DNA of 64,000 nucleotides from Hormiphora californensis (Eukaryota; Ctenophora; Tentaculata; Cydippida; Pleurobrachiidae): positions 8,861,454 to 8,925,453 of the forward strand of contig CM035353.1 in assembly GCA_020137815.1 (NCBI GenBank). Direction: 5' to 3'. A model generated the notes under the pieces. It was not told the origin of the DNA. It worked only from the letters and a program-made list of their open reading frames with translations, and ran no database searches. Position numbers and translations under genes: made by a program. Shown here in pieces: positions 32,583 to 42,870 of the stretch. Numbering within the stretch: position 1 is the first letter of the stretch; every line of letters begins with the position of its first letter.

Positions 32583-32664
32583 TATTTTTGAATTTACTCA
32601 ATCGTGGATAAGATCCACTCAATAGTCTAATTTTCCGAACTCAGCCCACTCAAAATTCTTCAAA

Positions 32665-33264
32665 TCATACTTCATACTACTTACTAAGCAAATTGTGTAA
32701 CGGTGGTCACCTAGCAACTACACTTGCACGTGCAATTATTAGAGAGACCTGGAGATCTCTCTCCCGGTTGCAGTTTTGGGTACCAAGGAGAAATTCAATT
32801 CTGCACGTGCATTGTTTTACTTCTTTCCTGATGTCTAGCTCTTCCACCCCAAGCGCTATTCGACAACAGTCATCTGGGTCCGGAAGATCTGCTGGTGTCA
32901 GGGAGCAGGCTAGAGAATATGACCGACTACGCCAACGTGTTCAAGCGAGCCAATCAACGACTACGGATAGCTTTACCCAACGTCGCCCAAGGGTGATTAC
33001 TCCAGTCGAATATAGAAATCTCCGAATCGGCTACATAGCGGCCAAGTTTTCACGTTATGAATTTCTGGAACAGCACTGCACCTCCAGGACGTTGATCTCT
33101 TAAATTCGCACCTTGACATTGTCAGGAAGCCCAGAGCGTACAACAACATGGGTAGGGAGAAAGTGAGAGATATGCTAGGAACGGATGGTGCAGGTGATGT
33201 CAGCGTTCCCTAATCCAGCTACCATTTCCCCGAAATTCGCCCGTAGGGCGAACGGGCCTACTAG
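32665..33264 (+). mobile_element. Non-autonomous Helitron (600 bp)
   Basis: It begins TCATACTTCATACTACTTAC after an A and ends CGCCCGTAGGGCG hairpin, then AACGGGCCTACTAG followed by T. The end matches 46962-47000. The 5' start could also be the TC at 32672. Confidence 0.65.
32831..33103 (+). CDS. Short reading frame inside the Helitron, unrecognised
   Basis: A 90-codon frame starting MSSSSTPSAIRQQ and ending QHCTSRTLIS. It is Ser/Arg/Gln rich then more hydrophobic (VEYRNLRIGYIAAKFSRYEF). No Rep or helicase motif is present. It may be the first exon remnant of the parental Helitron transposase, or captured host sequence. A similar Arg/Gln-rich 35-codon frame sits at the same place in the Helitron at 45792-47000. 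Confidence 0.3.
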   Translation: MSSSSTPSAIRQQSSGSGRSAGVREQAREYDRLRQRVQASQSTTTDSFTQRRPRVITPVEYRNLRIGYIAAKFSRYEFLEQHCTSRTLIS

Positions 33265-34129
33265 TTTAATTAATTTGAAAAGTCCAATTTAATTGCTTTA
33301 TCTGTTTCTCTGTAATCAGCACTTAAAAAGTGTGGATAACAAATCGTGTGGATAACGGGCTCAACCTCACGATGATCGTGCTAGCAATATGAAATTTTAG
33401 TATACACAAGAATGGGTACTCACAATATGAATTAGCTTGGTTTTGTCAACTTTTTACTCAACTTGTGTGGATAACATCAGTTTCAATCATAAATCGTTAC
33501 TCAACCGTATGAAAAAGAGTACATTTGGTATTCATTTCGGGTTTATTGGCTAGGGCTAACATTTTTCTTCGAAAATAAGCTTTCACTTTAACAAAAGGAT
33601 AACTCAACCGGCGTGGATAACTATTTTTGTATCCTTTGGTCTACATTTAACATTTCGATTCTCAATTATCCACATCGATTGAGTAAGTTATATGACCAGG
33701 AAATTGCAGTTAGAGACCGTCCTCAACCAACAGGACAGTTTCTGAGCATTAGTTAACTCAACCTGTGTGGATAACGTCTCTTTACTACAAGGGCAAATAT
33801 AGAGGATTTTAGCGGGAAAAAGGAAGTTATCCACACTAGTTGAGTATCGAATTGGAGCTAATCCAGCGTGTCCTTCGAATAGGTATGGATTAGGAACATT
33901 TTGCAAGTTGAGTAACCAAAATTGTGGATGATTTACGCACCGTCAAGTTTGGGAGGCTGTGTATCCACCATGGTTGAGTAAAATTCACTCAACCGTATGT
34001 GACTGAGGTTCCCAGAACAATTACCATTGCAATTATCCACAAAATGGAGGCATAGCTACAAAGATTACTCAACCAGGTGGATATTCATAAAACTTGTGTT
34101 TTTATCCACACCGGTTGAGCAATCGATTC

Positions 34130-34540
34130 AATTATTTAAAATTAATATAATTTAAACATATTTTGACATGCTTACAAAATTTTAAGTGTCTAGAAGGTGT
34201 CTAAGTGGTATAAAAATTAGTTTCAATAATTTTGGTCGATTTTTCGAACCCCAAAAAATCGAAATTTCAGCAGACTTTTTGACCGTGACCATATCCATCT
34301 GGTCCGGTATGACAAGCGCTATCACATGATGGTAACCACGAAAATGGTCCACCACCCAGGACGGGGAACGGGAGCCCCATGGCACCCACCCCTTACTCCC
34401 ATTCCCCGTCATGGGTGGTGGTTCGTCTGTCAGTATACTCTATCTGACGACAGGGAAAAAGTTTGGCCCAGAGCAAACCGACTCTGAAACTTAAAAACGC
34501 TAAAAACACTAAACAGAGCTTAAACAAAATAAGGACGGCG
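34130..34540. other. Intron sequence with one long hairpin
   Basis: 34349-34425 can fold through CCACCACCCAGGACGGGGAA and its near inverse TTCCCCGTCATGGGTGGTGG. Otherwise nothing is recognised. Confidence 0.4.
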
Positions 34541-34740
34541 TGTGGTGAATCCTGTTAACCCATATGTACATTGTTCAACCTACCTTTACTCTGCAGGCCC
34601 TCCGGGCCCTCAGATGGTTGAGGCGGTATTAGTTTTTAAAATAAATGAAACCGATTCTGTTACCCCTAACTGGGACATTGCGGTAGTAAGGCACGTTTTA
34701 GCGTGCCCGCAAGGTAGGGGTAATTGCCCCAAATGATAAT
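34540..34740 (+). repeat. Second copy of the Myb-LINE 3' UTR
   Basis: The run CCCATATGTACATTGTT followed by ACTCTGCAGGCCCTC repeats the motifs seen at 12760-12830. The downstream part codes for nothing recognisable. Confidence 0.35.
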
Positions 34741-35148
34741 TTAAATATAATATAACATTTTGACATCAATCAATCAATCAAAGAACCTCTCATGGAGGGG
34801 TCGCCGCTTTTAAGTTTTATGGGCAGTTATATAAAATTATGTAGTACATAATTATATTGTCACGCTATGAATACAAATAAACATTATATGGATTTGAATG
34901 GGATTAGGTGGAATTTAGTACGGATCGTGTGGTTGACATTGAAATATATCTATCTATGGGAGACCGGAGGTAGAGAGAGAGAGGGGATTGGAGATCACAT
35001 TTCATTTGGCTAGAGATACTAGAGAATTAGTGTCTCCCCACGCGTCAGCGTCTTAGTTTAGGTCTAGGTTGGGGAGAGATTGAATTTCGAGGAGTAATTT
35101 TGTGACGTTTCTTTTGAATGGGTCAAAGAATTTGTTACTTAACTTAGT

Positions 35149-35943
35149 TTGTTTTGCAATGTCATTGTTGCTATTCTTCGACGCGAGTTGGATTATTTTA
35201 TTGTAGTAATCAACTTCGGTGGAACAGAAATCTTCCCTAGTGAATGTAGTGGAACAGATGGTAAAACACTAGGAATTCTCTTGGATCACAATCTAAATCT
35301 TGAACGACAGGTTAATAATGCGAGGAAACAGTGTGGACTGATATTACGGAATCTCTGGCAATTACACAGGTGTTTTGATGTTACAACAAAGATCATGTTG
35401 GTGAACCAGTTGATCATTTCTAGAATTGATTACAGCAATATTCTGTATTGTGGACTTCCTGGCCGAGTTCTCAGCGGGCTCCAGAAACTTCTCAATGCCT
35501 GTGTTCGTTTTGTATTTAACCTCCATGGACACCAGGACAACTATATAATGGAGTATTTCAGGCAGTGTCATATTTTACCGATCTCCTACAGGCTGGACTT
35601 CAAAGCATGTTTGATTGCCTATAAAATAGTCAATGGAACAGCCCCGTGTTATCTCCAGGATTTGGTGCCACGTGATGAGACTTGGGGAACCTCCAGGACT
35701 ACGAGAATGACTAATGTTCCGGATCCCTATAATAGGTTAAAACATCCAAAGATGACCAGTATTAATGCCAACTCTAAGTTGAGACGTAGGAGGTTATCAG
35801 TATTCCTGCCTTCTGTCTGGAATGAGCTTCCCCTTGAGCTCAGGTCAATCCCCAATGTGGAAACCTTCAAAACCCGGCTGAAAACACATCTCTTCGTTGG
35901 TGCATTTGGAGTGGGTGATGGGGAACCCATGGCTGAGTTGTAA
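35149..35943 (+). pseudogene. CR1/L2-like LINE reverse transcriptase, C-terminal half
   Basis: A 264-codon open frame. It carries LGILLDHNLNLERQVNNARK, then ISRIDYSNILYCGLPGRVLS, LQKLLNACVRFVFN, HILPISYRLDFKACLIAYK, GTAPCYLQDLVP and FLPSVWNELPLELRS. This order (thumb region, SR-x-DY-x-N-x-LY-x-GLP, LQ-x2-x-N-x-x-R, LP-x2-x-R-x-x-FK, WN-x-LP) is diagnostic of the CR1/L2/Rex1 group. The polymerase YADD part is missing, so the copy is 5' truncated near 35140. The frame is otherwise intact, implying a fairly young insertion. It is in intron 5 of gene 2, sense orientation. Confidence 0.75.
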
Positions 35944-36290
35944 TGTTTGTTGTAGTTGTGGGGCCTGCGGGCAATCAGTGTCATCCTCTCTCTAGCCATG
36001 TTACTAATTCACTACCTAGTATCCTTTTTCCGAGCAGGTGTAAGTAAAGTGTGTTTTGAATTTATATCTACAGGTTTATGGGACCAGTTATTCCTTCAGT
36101 TTTATAAGTCCAGTTAATTTAGTCTTACAATATATTGTTCTTTTTTCAACCAGAGTGTTCGTGTGTGTCATATATATATAGAATATACCGCTCTGATGAC
36201 TCGTCGGAGCATCGCCAATATTTTGACATGTTTCCGTCGGGTATGGGCGGTATACAAGCGCGGAATATTATTATTATTATTAGAGTCTGG
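35944..36290 (+). repeat. 3' UTR and (ATT)n tail of the CR1/L2-like LINE
   Basis: Noncoding sequence after the stop, ending in ATTATTATTATTATTAG at about 36268-36285, which suits the microsatellite-like 3' tail of CR1/L2 elements. Confidence 0.4.
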
Positions 36291-36660
36291 GGCCCACGCC
36301 CAAAATAGCGAAAAACGAAAACATTTGACTGCTCCTGCCGTGTGCTGTGACAGGTGGGGAGTAGGATACTTTGTTGGAATAGGGTAGTGATTTGCGTTGG
36401 TGCAACTCCTAGTCTGACCTTTTGCAATATCCCTACAATGTTTTTTGAGATCAGATTGGGAAGGGCTAGGAGAGAGAGTTTTCTAAAAATGGGTTTGGTG
36501 TGAGTGGGAATCTTATTATTGGATGGATTAAAAAAGAAATTTACGTGGTCGGGGCTAATTGCCCGTAAGGCCTTTTTTTGTGCCGAGAATAGATTAGAGA
36601 GGCGGGAACATATTTTGAGGTCCCGAGACTAAAGCAAAGCAAGGTGACTATGCACGCCCT

Positions 36661-36868
36661 CTGTACAACAGTTTTAATGGGGAATCTCACACATACACGG
36701 GCAGAACTCGGTTAAGGAGAGATTAATTAGTATTCTGAATAATGAGTTCAGAGCAAGAATTAAATAGGGAAGAAAATCGAAAAATACTGGGTTTGACCGG
36801 GAATTGAACCAGGGACCCCCAGAGAGACATGCTCGGAGCTATAAACCACTAAGCTACCAAACCCAATG
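36661..36868 (-). repeat. tRNA-derived SINE, copy 1
   Basis: The head at 36788-36864 (minus) folds as a tRNA: a 7-bp acceptor stem, T8/A9, D arm GCT...AGC with AGTGGT, and T arm GG-TTCAATT-CC. The anticodon arm is degenerate, so this is not a functional tRNA. The body (AATACTAATTAATC, GTGTATGTGTGAGATTCCCC, CTGTTGTACAGAGGGCGTG) is shared with copy 2. Confidence 0.75.
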
Positions 36869-36910
36869 TACTGATCGCATTTCATCGCTCTATATCGCTC
36901 ATGCCCTTAA

Positions 36911-37590
36911 GGCCAGAGGGGGGGGGGGGGGTCGACGGATCTAAAAAGTCACTTTTGAGGTTTGGTCGGGCTCGAAGAGCCGGACCAGATGGAATAGTTG
37001 GAATCGTTTTAGCGCGCACTGTTAAGGAGAAATTTGAGGTTAACTTTTGCCCCAAATTCGAAGTTAACCTCAATAAATCACACGAGGGATGATCCAACCA
37101 ATTAAAACTAACAAAATGTTAACCTCAATAACTTCGGAACAAAGGCCTAAATCAAAAATCGCTACATCAGATTTCAGCACAAACATCTCAGGATCATGCC
37201 TGCCAAGTTTCAAGGCCCAACTCCTAGCCGTCTCTGAATGAATGGAAGGGAAGTAGGGAAAATTGGGAAAAAATTGTTCTGAGATATTGACCAAAAGGCA
37301 ACTTTTCGGGAAATATGTTAACCTCCAATATTTTGTGAACCGCTAGGGTTAGCACGATGAAACTTTGCAGTCACGCTCTCCTTGGTGAGATCTAACTTTT
37401 TGAACCGTTTCTACTGTCTCAAGTCATCCCTCCTGTGATTTATTGAGGTTAACTTCGATTTTGGGGCAAAAGTTAACCTCAAATTTCTCCTTAACGGTGC
37501 GCGCTAAAACGATTTCAACTATTCCATCTGGACCAAACCTCAAAAGTGACTTTTTAGACCCGTCGACCCCCCCCCCCCCCCCCTCTGGCC
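36911..37590. mobile_element. 680-bp TTAA-type foldback with G-run ends, complete
   Basis: Ends GGCCAGAG plus a G run then TCGACGGATC, inverted at the right, flanked by TTAA at 36907-36910 and 37591-37594. Arms carry GTTAACTTTTGCCCCAAA (inverted). It is the uninterrupted partner of 17145-17928. Confidence 0.85.
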
Positions 37591-37662
37591 TTAACTAGAC
37601 ACCATGTGATAAAGGGAAGTAATTTTGATATCTCCTTCTGGTGATCAACACACACACACGCC

Positions 37663-37850
37663 CTCTGTACAACAGTTTTAATGGGGAATCTCACACATAC
37701 ACGGGCAGAACTCGGTTAAGGAGAGATTAATTAGTATTCTGAATAATGAGTTCGGAGCAAGAATTAAATAGGGAAGAAAATCGAAAAATACTGGGTTTGA
37801 CCGGGAATTGAATTAAACAGGGACCTCCAGAGAGACATGCTCGGAGCTAT
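37663..37850 (-). repeat. tRNA-derived SINE, copy 2
   Basis: Body nearly identical to copy 1; the tRNA-like head has a small insertion in the T loop region and is cut off before the D arm by an AT run. Confidence 0.75.
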
Positions 37851-37896
37851 ATATATATTAATATGTCCGATATTTAACTGGATGTTTCATTTTCAG

Positions 37897-38031
37897 CCTT
37901 TGGTCAAACATGAAGAAATGACCGAGTATCCAAGTTTACAAAAACAACAACAACAACATCATTTTGCAAAGACGATTGCCAGTTTAATGGATTCTCCCTC
38001 TTTGCTTGCTCAGTTTAAAGAAATCCTCCAG
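37897..38031 (+). CDS. Gene 2, coding exon 6
   Basis: A 45-codon exon, phase 0 at both ends, acceptor TTCATTTTCAG and donor CAG|GTAAGA. It reads PLVKHEEMTEYPSLQ, then a Gln run and two His, then a helical tail ending FKEILQ. It starts like exon 5 (PLV) and may be an old exon duplication (inference). Confidence 0.7.
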
Positions 38032-38207
38032 GTAAGAAAATAACCTTTTTGATTTACATAGTAGATCTCCTTGATACCAAATTAGTTTTGTGGCCCTTCC
38101 TGGGGGATGATTTTTTATGAATACATAGATCCGTCAGGAGGTACACTATAGTATAGTATAGTATATCATATATATATATAGTATAGTATGTCTTACTTAC
38201 TTTTGAC

Positions 38208-39169
38208 TTAAGGCGGGTGGAATTCCCGAACGCCTTGAACAAGTTTTCTCCACGCATCACGTTCCTCCATAACTGAAGCTATCTCCTTCACATCTCCCAG
38301 ACCCGTATCTTGCCGTAGAACATCCACAAAGGTTTTCGAGGGCCTGCCACGTTTACATTGACCGTGAGTAGGCTCCCAAAGGAGGACTTTGTGGAGTGTC
38401 AGCTCTGAGTGCCGTTGTGCATGTCCGGCAAGTCGTAGTCTTCGTTCCGCTATTTTAGTGCTGAGAATGGGTAACCCTCCAATACCATACAACGTGCCAT
38501 TAGTCATGCGGAGTTGCCACTGGTTCTTGTTAAGTGCCATTCTCAACATACGAGTATAAGCTCCATTCAAACTCTTCTCCATTTGTTTGGTTAGGGTCCA
38601 GGTCTCACATCCGTATAGGAGAACGGTTTCGACAGTAGCAACGAATAACCTACACTTGAGTTCGTCTTTAAGATCTGAGTTCCAGACTTTCTTCAAGCCG
38701 TGGCAGGCAACCCATGCCTTACTCTTCCGGTTCTTGATGTCTTTGTTCGAATCTCTGATCCACGAACCGAGGTATTTGAAGTCATCGGTTGTTTTGATGG
38801 TGTGTCCGTCACAGGTAAGAAGCGGCTCTGGATCTGGGATGTTCTCCACTATGAGCTCCGTTTTGTTCTGGTTAATAGCCAGACCAACCTCCTTACATAC
38901 CGTTTCAACCTCACGAAGTAAAACCCCTAACTCCTCAACCGAGTTTGCCAGCAGGGCCACGTCGTCCGCGAAGCCAGTGTCAGTAACTCTGGATGCCCCA
39001 ACTCTCCTACTCCTAGCAGGTCTCAGAGTGAAACCGATCTCCGGGTGTCTACTGAGTGCTATCCGTAAGCAGTAGTCCAGCACTATGATAAAGAGATACG
39101 GGGCTAGTGTGTCGCCTTGTAAGACACCAGCCACGATCTCAAATATAGCAGTAACGCCGTCAGCTGTAA
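38208..39169 (-). pseudogene. RTE-like LINE reverse transcriptase (3' part), interrupted by a 3.5 kb insertion
   Basis: The minus strand reads ITADGVTAIFEIVAGVLQGD, TLAPYLFIIVLDYCL, TGFADDVALLANS (the palm FADD catalytic motif), INQNKTELIV, then LLYGCETWTLTKQMEKS, RMLRMALNKNQW, RRLRLAGHAQRH and KRGRPSKTF. Palm motifs and the long C-terminal region resemble RTE-like elements of aquatic animals. The 3' end carries a short (GTAA)n tail near 38190. At 39170 the frame is cut by the GGCGCC-rich element. The sequence resumes at 42675. A stop and frame change beyond the insertion suggest it was already defective. Confidence 0.75.
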
Positions 39170-39177
39170 TAACTTTG

Positions 39178-42100
39178 GGTAGTATGGTAGTTAAGGTCGT
39201 GCGCACTTTTTGGCGCCATTTGGCGCCAAATTGGCGCCATTTTGGCGCCACGTGGCGCCACGTGGCGATATTTTAGCGCCAAATGGCGCCAAAATTTGGC
39301 GACTGCGCACAACCGCCAATTTGGCGCCAAAATGGCGCCAAGTTGGGTAGTCCCGCCATGGCGGTAGTCAATCGCCACATGGCGGTTGCAATCGCCATGT
39401 GGCGGTCGGGAGTGGCGCCATACCACGGAAGTGGCGCCATACATGCTCTGGCGGTACTTAGATGGCGGTGGAGTTTGGCGCCAGTTGTTGAATTTGGCGC
39501 TAACTTGTGGCGCCAACAAAAAAACCGATTTCTGGAGTGGCGCCACACCACTGGAGTGGCGCCACATAAAAAAGTGGCGCCACTCAAAATATTTTGTAAC
39601 GCCAACATATGGCACTGTTTGACTACCGCCACCGCCATCCTTATTGGCGCTAACGTATACTGGATGGCGCCAACATTTATGTGGCGCCACTCTTGTATGG
39701 CGCCATAAATGTTTGGTATCGAAGACACCTCACACTCAGGCCGCATCGCGGCCTTCGTTTGGTGCGCTTTGCGCGCCGGCAAGGGAGGGGTAACTTCGTT
39801 ACCAACATAAATGTGGGCTTTTTACCGTTTTTTGCTAATTTTGAGCACCTTTAAAGCCAAACAACGGCTAAACGGTTGAAGATGGAGCTTAAAAGTCCGA
39901 CGTCGACCCCCCATAACTTGGCCATTGCCTACAAAATTGCACCAATGAAAAGTCTCTAAACAATTCCTACGTGGCTATGGAGGCGCATTGTCGCATTGTG
40001 CGCGTCTCAACACATAGTGTCTCACCTCCATAGCCATATAATAGCCTTAAACGGTTATGTTTAAACCTAATTATCCAATTATCTAATTAACCGGATGAGA
40101 TAGAGACTTAATTTCAGCACCTACCCCCACTAATTCGAGAACGCTGAACATTTCAGTGCCCCCGGTTGTGTCTCTACTCCTTTCCTAACATGGCTATATA
40201 TAGCCATATGGCCAGCAAACGGCTATGTACAGGTCTAATTATCCAATTATCCAATTAACCAGATGAGATAAAGACTTTATTCTGGCACCTACCCCCACTA
40301 ATGCGAGGACACTGAACACTTTGGTGCCCTTAATTTTATCTCTACTCCTTTCCTAAGGGTAGATACAGCGTTTTTCTCCTTATGCTCAATTACCAATCAA
40401 TTGGGCTCGGCAATGTCCATATGGCGCCACATGATCATGTGGCCCCATTATCATGTGGCGCCATTAATGTGGCGCTAATGTGTGGCGCCGTTTGACTACC
40501 GCCACGACAACGGTTGACGCCACACACATACCACTTGCATACCGCCAGAGTTTTTAAAATGTGGCGCCACTCCAGTGGTGTGGCGCCACTCCAGAAATCG
40601 GTTTTTTTGTTAGCGCCATAAGTTGGCGCCATATTCAACAAATGGCGCCACACGCCACCGCCATCCAAGTACCGCCAGAGCATGTATGGCGCCACTCCCG
40701 TGGTGTGGCGCCACTCCCAACCGCCATATGGCGTGTTTGGCGCCAAAATTTTGCCATGTGGCGATTGACTACCGCCATGGCGGGACTACCCAATTTGGCG
40801 CCAATTTGGCGCTAAGTTGGCGATTTGTATCTAATCGCCAATTTAGCGCCAAATTGGCGCCACTTGGCGCCATTTGGCGCCACTTGGCGATAGGAATTCC
40901 TCTGATGGACGTTATGAATATTTGGAATTTTAGGTACTATCGCCAATTTGGCGCCAATTTGGCGCCACTTGGCGATGGACACAGTTTATTCAGACAAATT
41001 CGCATCGCCACGTGGCGGTACCGCCAAATACCGCCAACACTTGGCGATTTACAATCGCCACGTGGCGCCACTTGGCGCCAAAAAATCGCCAACTTGGGGT
41101 AGTCCCGCCATGGCGGTAGTCAATCGCCACATGGCGGTTGCAATCGCCATGTGGCGGTCGGGAGTGGCGCCATACCACGGAAGTGGCGCCATACATGCTC
41201 TGGCGGTACTTAGATGGCGGTGGAGTTTGGCGCCAGTTGTTGAATTTGGCGCTAACTTGTGGCGCCAACAAAAAAACCGATTTCTGGAGTGGCGCCACAC
41301 CACTGGAGTGGCGCCACATAAAAAAGTGGCGCCACTCAAAATATTTTGTAACGCCAACATATGGCACTGTTTGACTACCGCCACCGCCATCCTTATTGGC
41401 GCTAACGTATACTGGATGGCGCCAACATTTATGTGGCGCCACTCTTGTATGGCGCCATAAATGTGGGCTTTTTACCGTTTTTTGCTAATTTTGAGCACCT
41501 TTAAAGCCAAATAACGGCTAAACGGTTGAAGATGGAGCTTAAAAGTCACATAGTGTCTCACCTCCATAGCCATATAATAGCCTTAAACGGTTATGTTTAA
41601 TTCTAATTATCCAATTATCTAATTAACCGGATGAGATAGAGACTTAATTTCAGCACCTACCCCCACTAACTCGAGAACGCTGAACATTTCAGTGCCCGCG
41701 GTTGTGTCTCTACTCCTTTCCTAACATGGCTATATATATAGCCATATGGGCAGCAAACGGCTATGTGCAGGTCTAATTATCCAATTATCTAATTAACCAG
41801 ATGAGATAAAGACTTTATTCTGGCACTTACCCCCACTAATGCGAGGACACTGAACACTTTGGTGCCCTTAATTTTATCTCTACTCCTTTCCTAAGGGTAG
41901 ATACAGCGTTTTTCTCCTTATGCTCAATTACCAATCAATTAGGGGCTAATTACACACCTTCCCCCAAATAATTGAGACTGACATTTTGGTTTTTTATGTT
42001 CAGGGGGCCTATACCTAGAATTTACAACCGGAATTGGCTTGCCGCTAGTGAGTTCTATGTCGAAACACGTTTTGACAGGCTTATGTAGGTGACACAGACA

Positions 42101-42666
42101 ACTTCAAAAAATGCGCTCACGGAAGGGCTCATTCTCGGCAATGTCCATATGGCGCCACATGATCATGTGGCGCCATTATCATGTGGCGCCATTAATGTGG
42201 CGCTAATGTGTGACGCCGTTTGACTACCGCCACGACAACGGTTGGCGCCACACACATACCACTTGCATACCGCCAGAGTTTTTAAAATGTGGCGCCACTC
42301 CAGTGGTGTGGCGCCACTCCAGAAATCGGTTTTTTTTGTTAGCGCCATAAGTTGGCGCCATATTCAACAAATGGCGCCACACGCCACCGCCATCCAAGTA
42401 CCGCCAGAGCATGTATGGCGCCACTCCCGTGGTGTGGCGCCACTCCCGACCGCCATATGGCGTGTTTGGCGCCAAAATTTTGCTATGTGGCGATTGACTA
42501 CCGCCATGGCGGGACTACCCAACTTGGCGCCATTTTGGCGCCAAATTGGCGGTTGTGCGCAGTCGCCAAATTTTGGCGCTAAAATATCGCCACGTGGCGC
42601 CACGTGGCGCCAATTTGGCGCCAAATGGCGCCAAAAAGTGCGCACGACCTTAACTACCATACTACC
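39178..42666. mobile_element. 3.5 kb GGCGCC-rich compound foldback element
   Basis: Ends GGTAGTATGGTAGTTAAGG and inverse, flanked by TAACTTTG at 39170-39177 and 42667-42674, inside a LINE reverse transcriptase. It contains several dozen TGGCGCCA motifs. Two foldback units lie in tandem: arms 39345-39711 and 40436-40800 around spacer 39814-40430, and arms 41097-41463 and 42150-42530 around spacer 41464-42150. Left arms of the two units are nearly identical. All WRH/GAT-repeat reading frames are artefacts. There is no transposase. An 8-bp duplication fits a hAT- or P-type enzyme acting in trans (inference). Confidence 0.85.
39712..39805. mobile_element. 94-bp MITE inserted in the GGCGCC element
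   Basis: Flanked by CATAAATG at 39704-39711 and 39806-39813; the empty site is in the second unit at 41455-41463. Ends TTTGGTATCGAAG and CTTCGTTACCAA. Same family as 13682-13747. Confidence 0.85.
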
Positions 42667-42674
42667 TAACTTTG

Positions 42675-42770
42675 TTCATATTGTTTTTCTTTGGTTGCGG
42701 TTACCCCGTCCGGATCACCACTCCGGGACGGCTGGATCTCTCTAGAGTTAGCCAGGACAACATATAATAG
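42675..42770 (-). pseudogene. RTE-like LINE sequence beyond the GGCGCC insertion
   Basis: On the minus strand this stretch leads into the duplicated target TAACTTTG (42667-42674) and so continues the LINE from 39177. One frame reads LANSREIQPSRSGDPDGVTA and continues to KEKQYEQS, but it is not the frame used downstream by the polymerase. Confidence 0.45.
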
Positions 42771-42774
42771 GAGT

Positions 42775-42870
42775 TGAACTGAAGGACTCTGAGTGCATAA
42801 TTTACCACTAGTTTGTTCCACTAAGCCTATAGAAGGCAGAGTGGTGCATGCTCAGTGGTTCACTACACAC
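42775..42870 (-). repeat. Weak tRNA-like promoter (box A/box B) sequence
   Basis: On the minus strand AGGCTTAGTGG and, about 40 bases later, AGTTCAACTCC resemble polymerase III boxes A and B. No cloverleaf is evident. It may be a SINE or LINE head. Confidence 0.3.

Larger units (their letters stand above)
32592..34124. promoter_or_regulatory. Cluster of a bipartite motif ACTCAACnnGTGTGGATAA
   Basis: Full copies, forward: 33454-33475, 33599-33621, 33752-33775, 34065-34086 and diverged 32592-32613. Full copies, reverse: 33664-33686, 33826-33848, 33961-33981, 34101-34124. Half copies: 33331-33340, 33347-33356, 33497-33511, 33906-33915, 33984-33997, 34031-34040. Spacing is irregular, about 60-90 bp, and the sequence between copies is not repeated, so this is not a simple tandem repeat. 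It reads as an array of protein-binding sites; the binder is unknown. A Helitron (32665-33264) splits it. Confidence 0.7.

Noticed and set aside
33290-34124. Bacterial replication origin (TTATCCACA boxes)
   Set aside because: The constant partner half ACTCAAC, the lack of any bacterial gene nearby, the Helitron inside and the eukaryotic exons on both sides make a contaminating or transferred oriC unlikely.
36788-36864. Functional tRNA gene
   Set aside because: The acceptor, D and T arms fold, but the anticodon arm has mismatches and no U33. Two further copies share the adjoining body, so it is a SINE head.
39160-42745. Many WRH/GAT-rich frames of 60-180 codons
   Set aside because: They arise because TGGCGCCA lacks stop codons in most frames. 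They occur on both strands and mirror one another.
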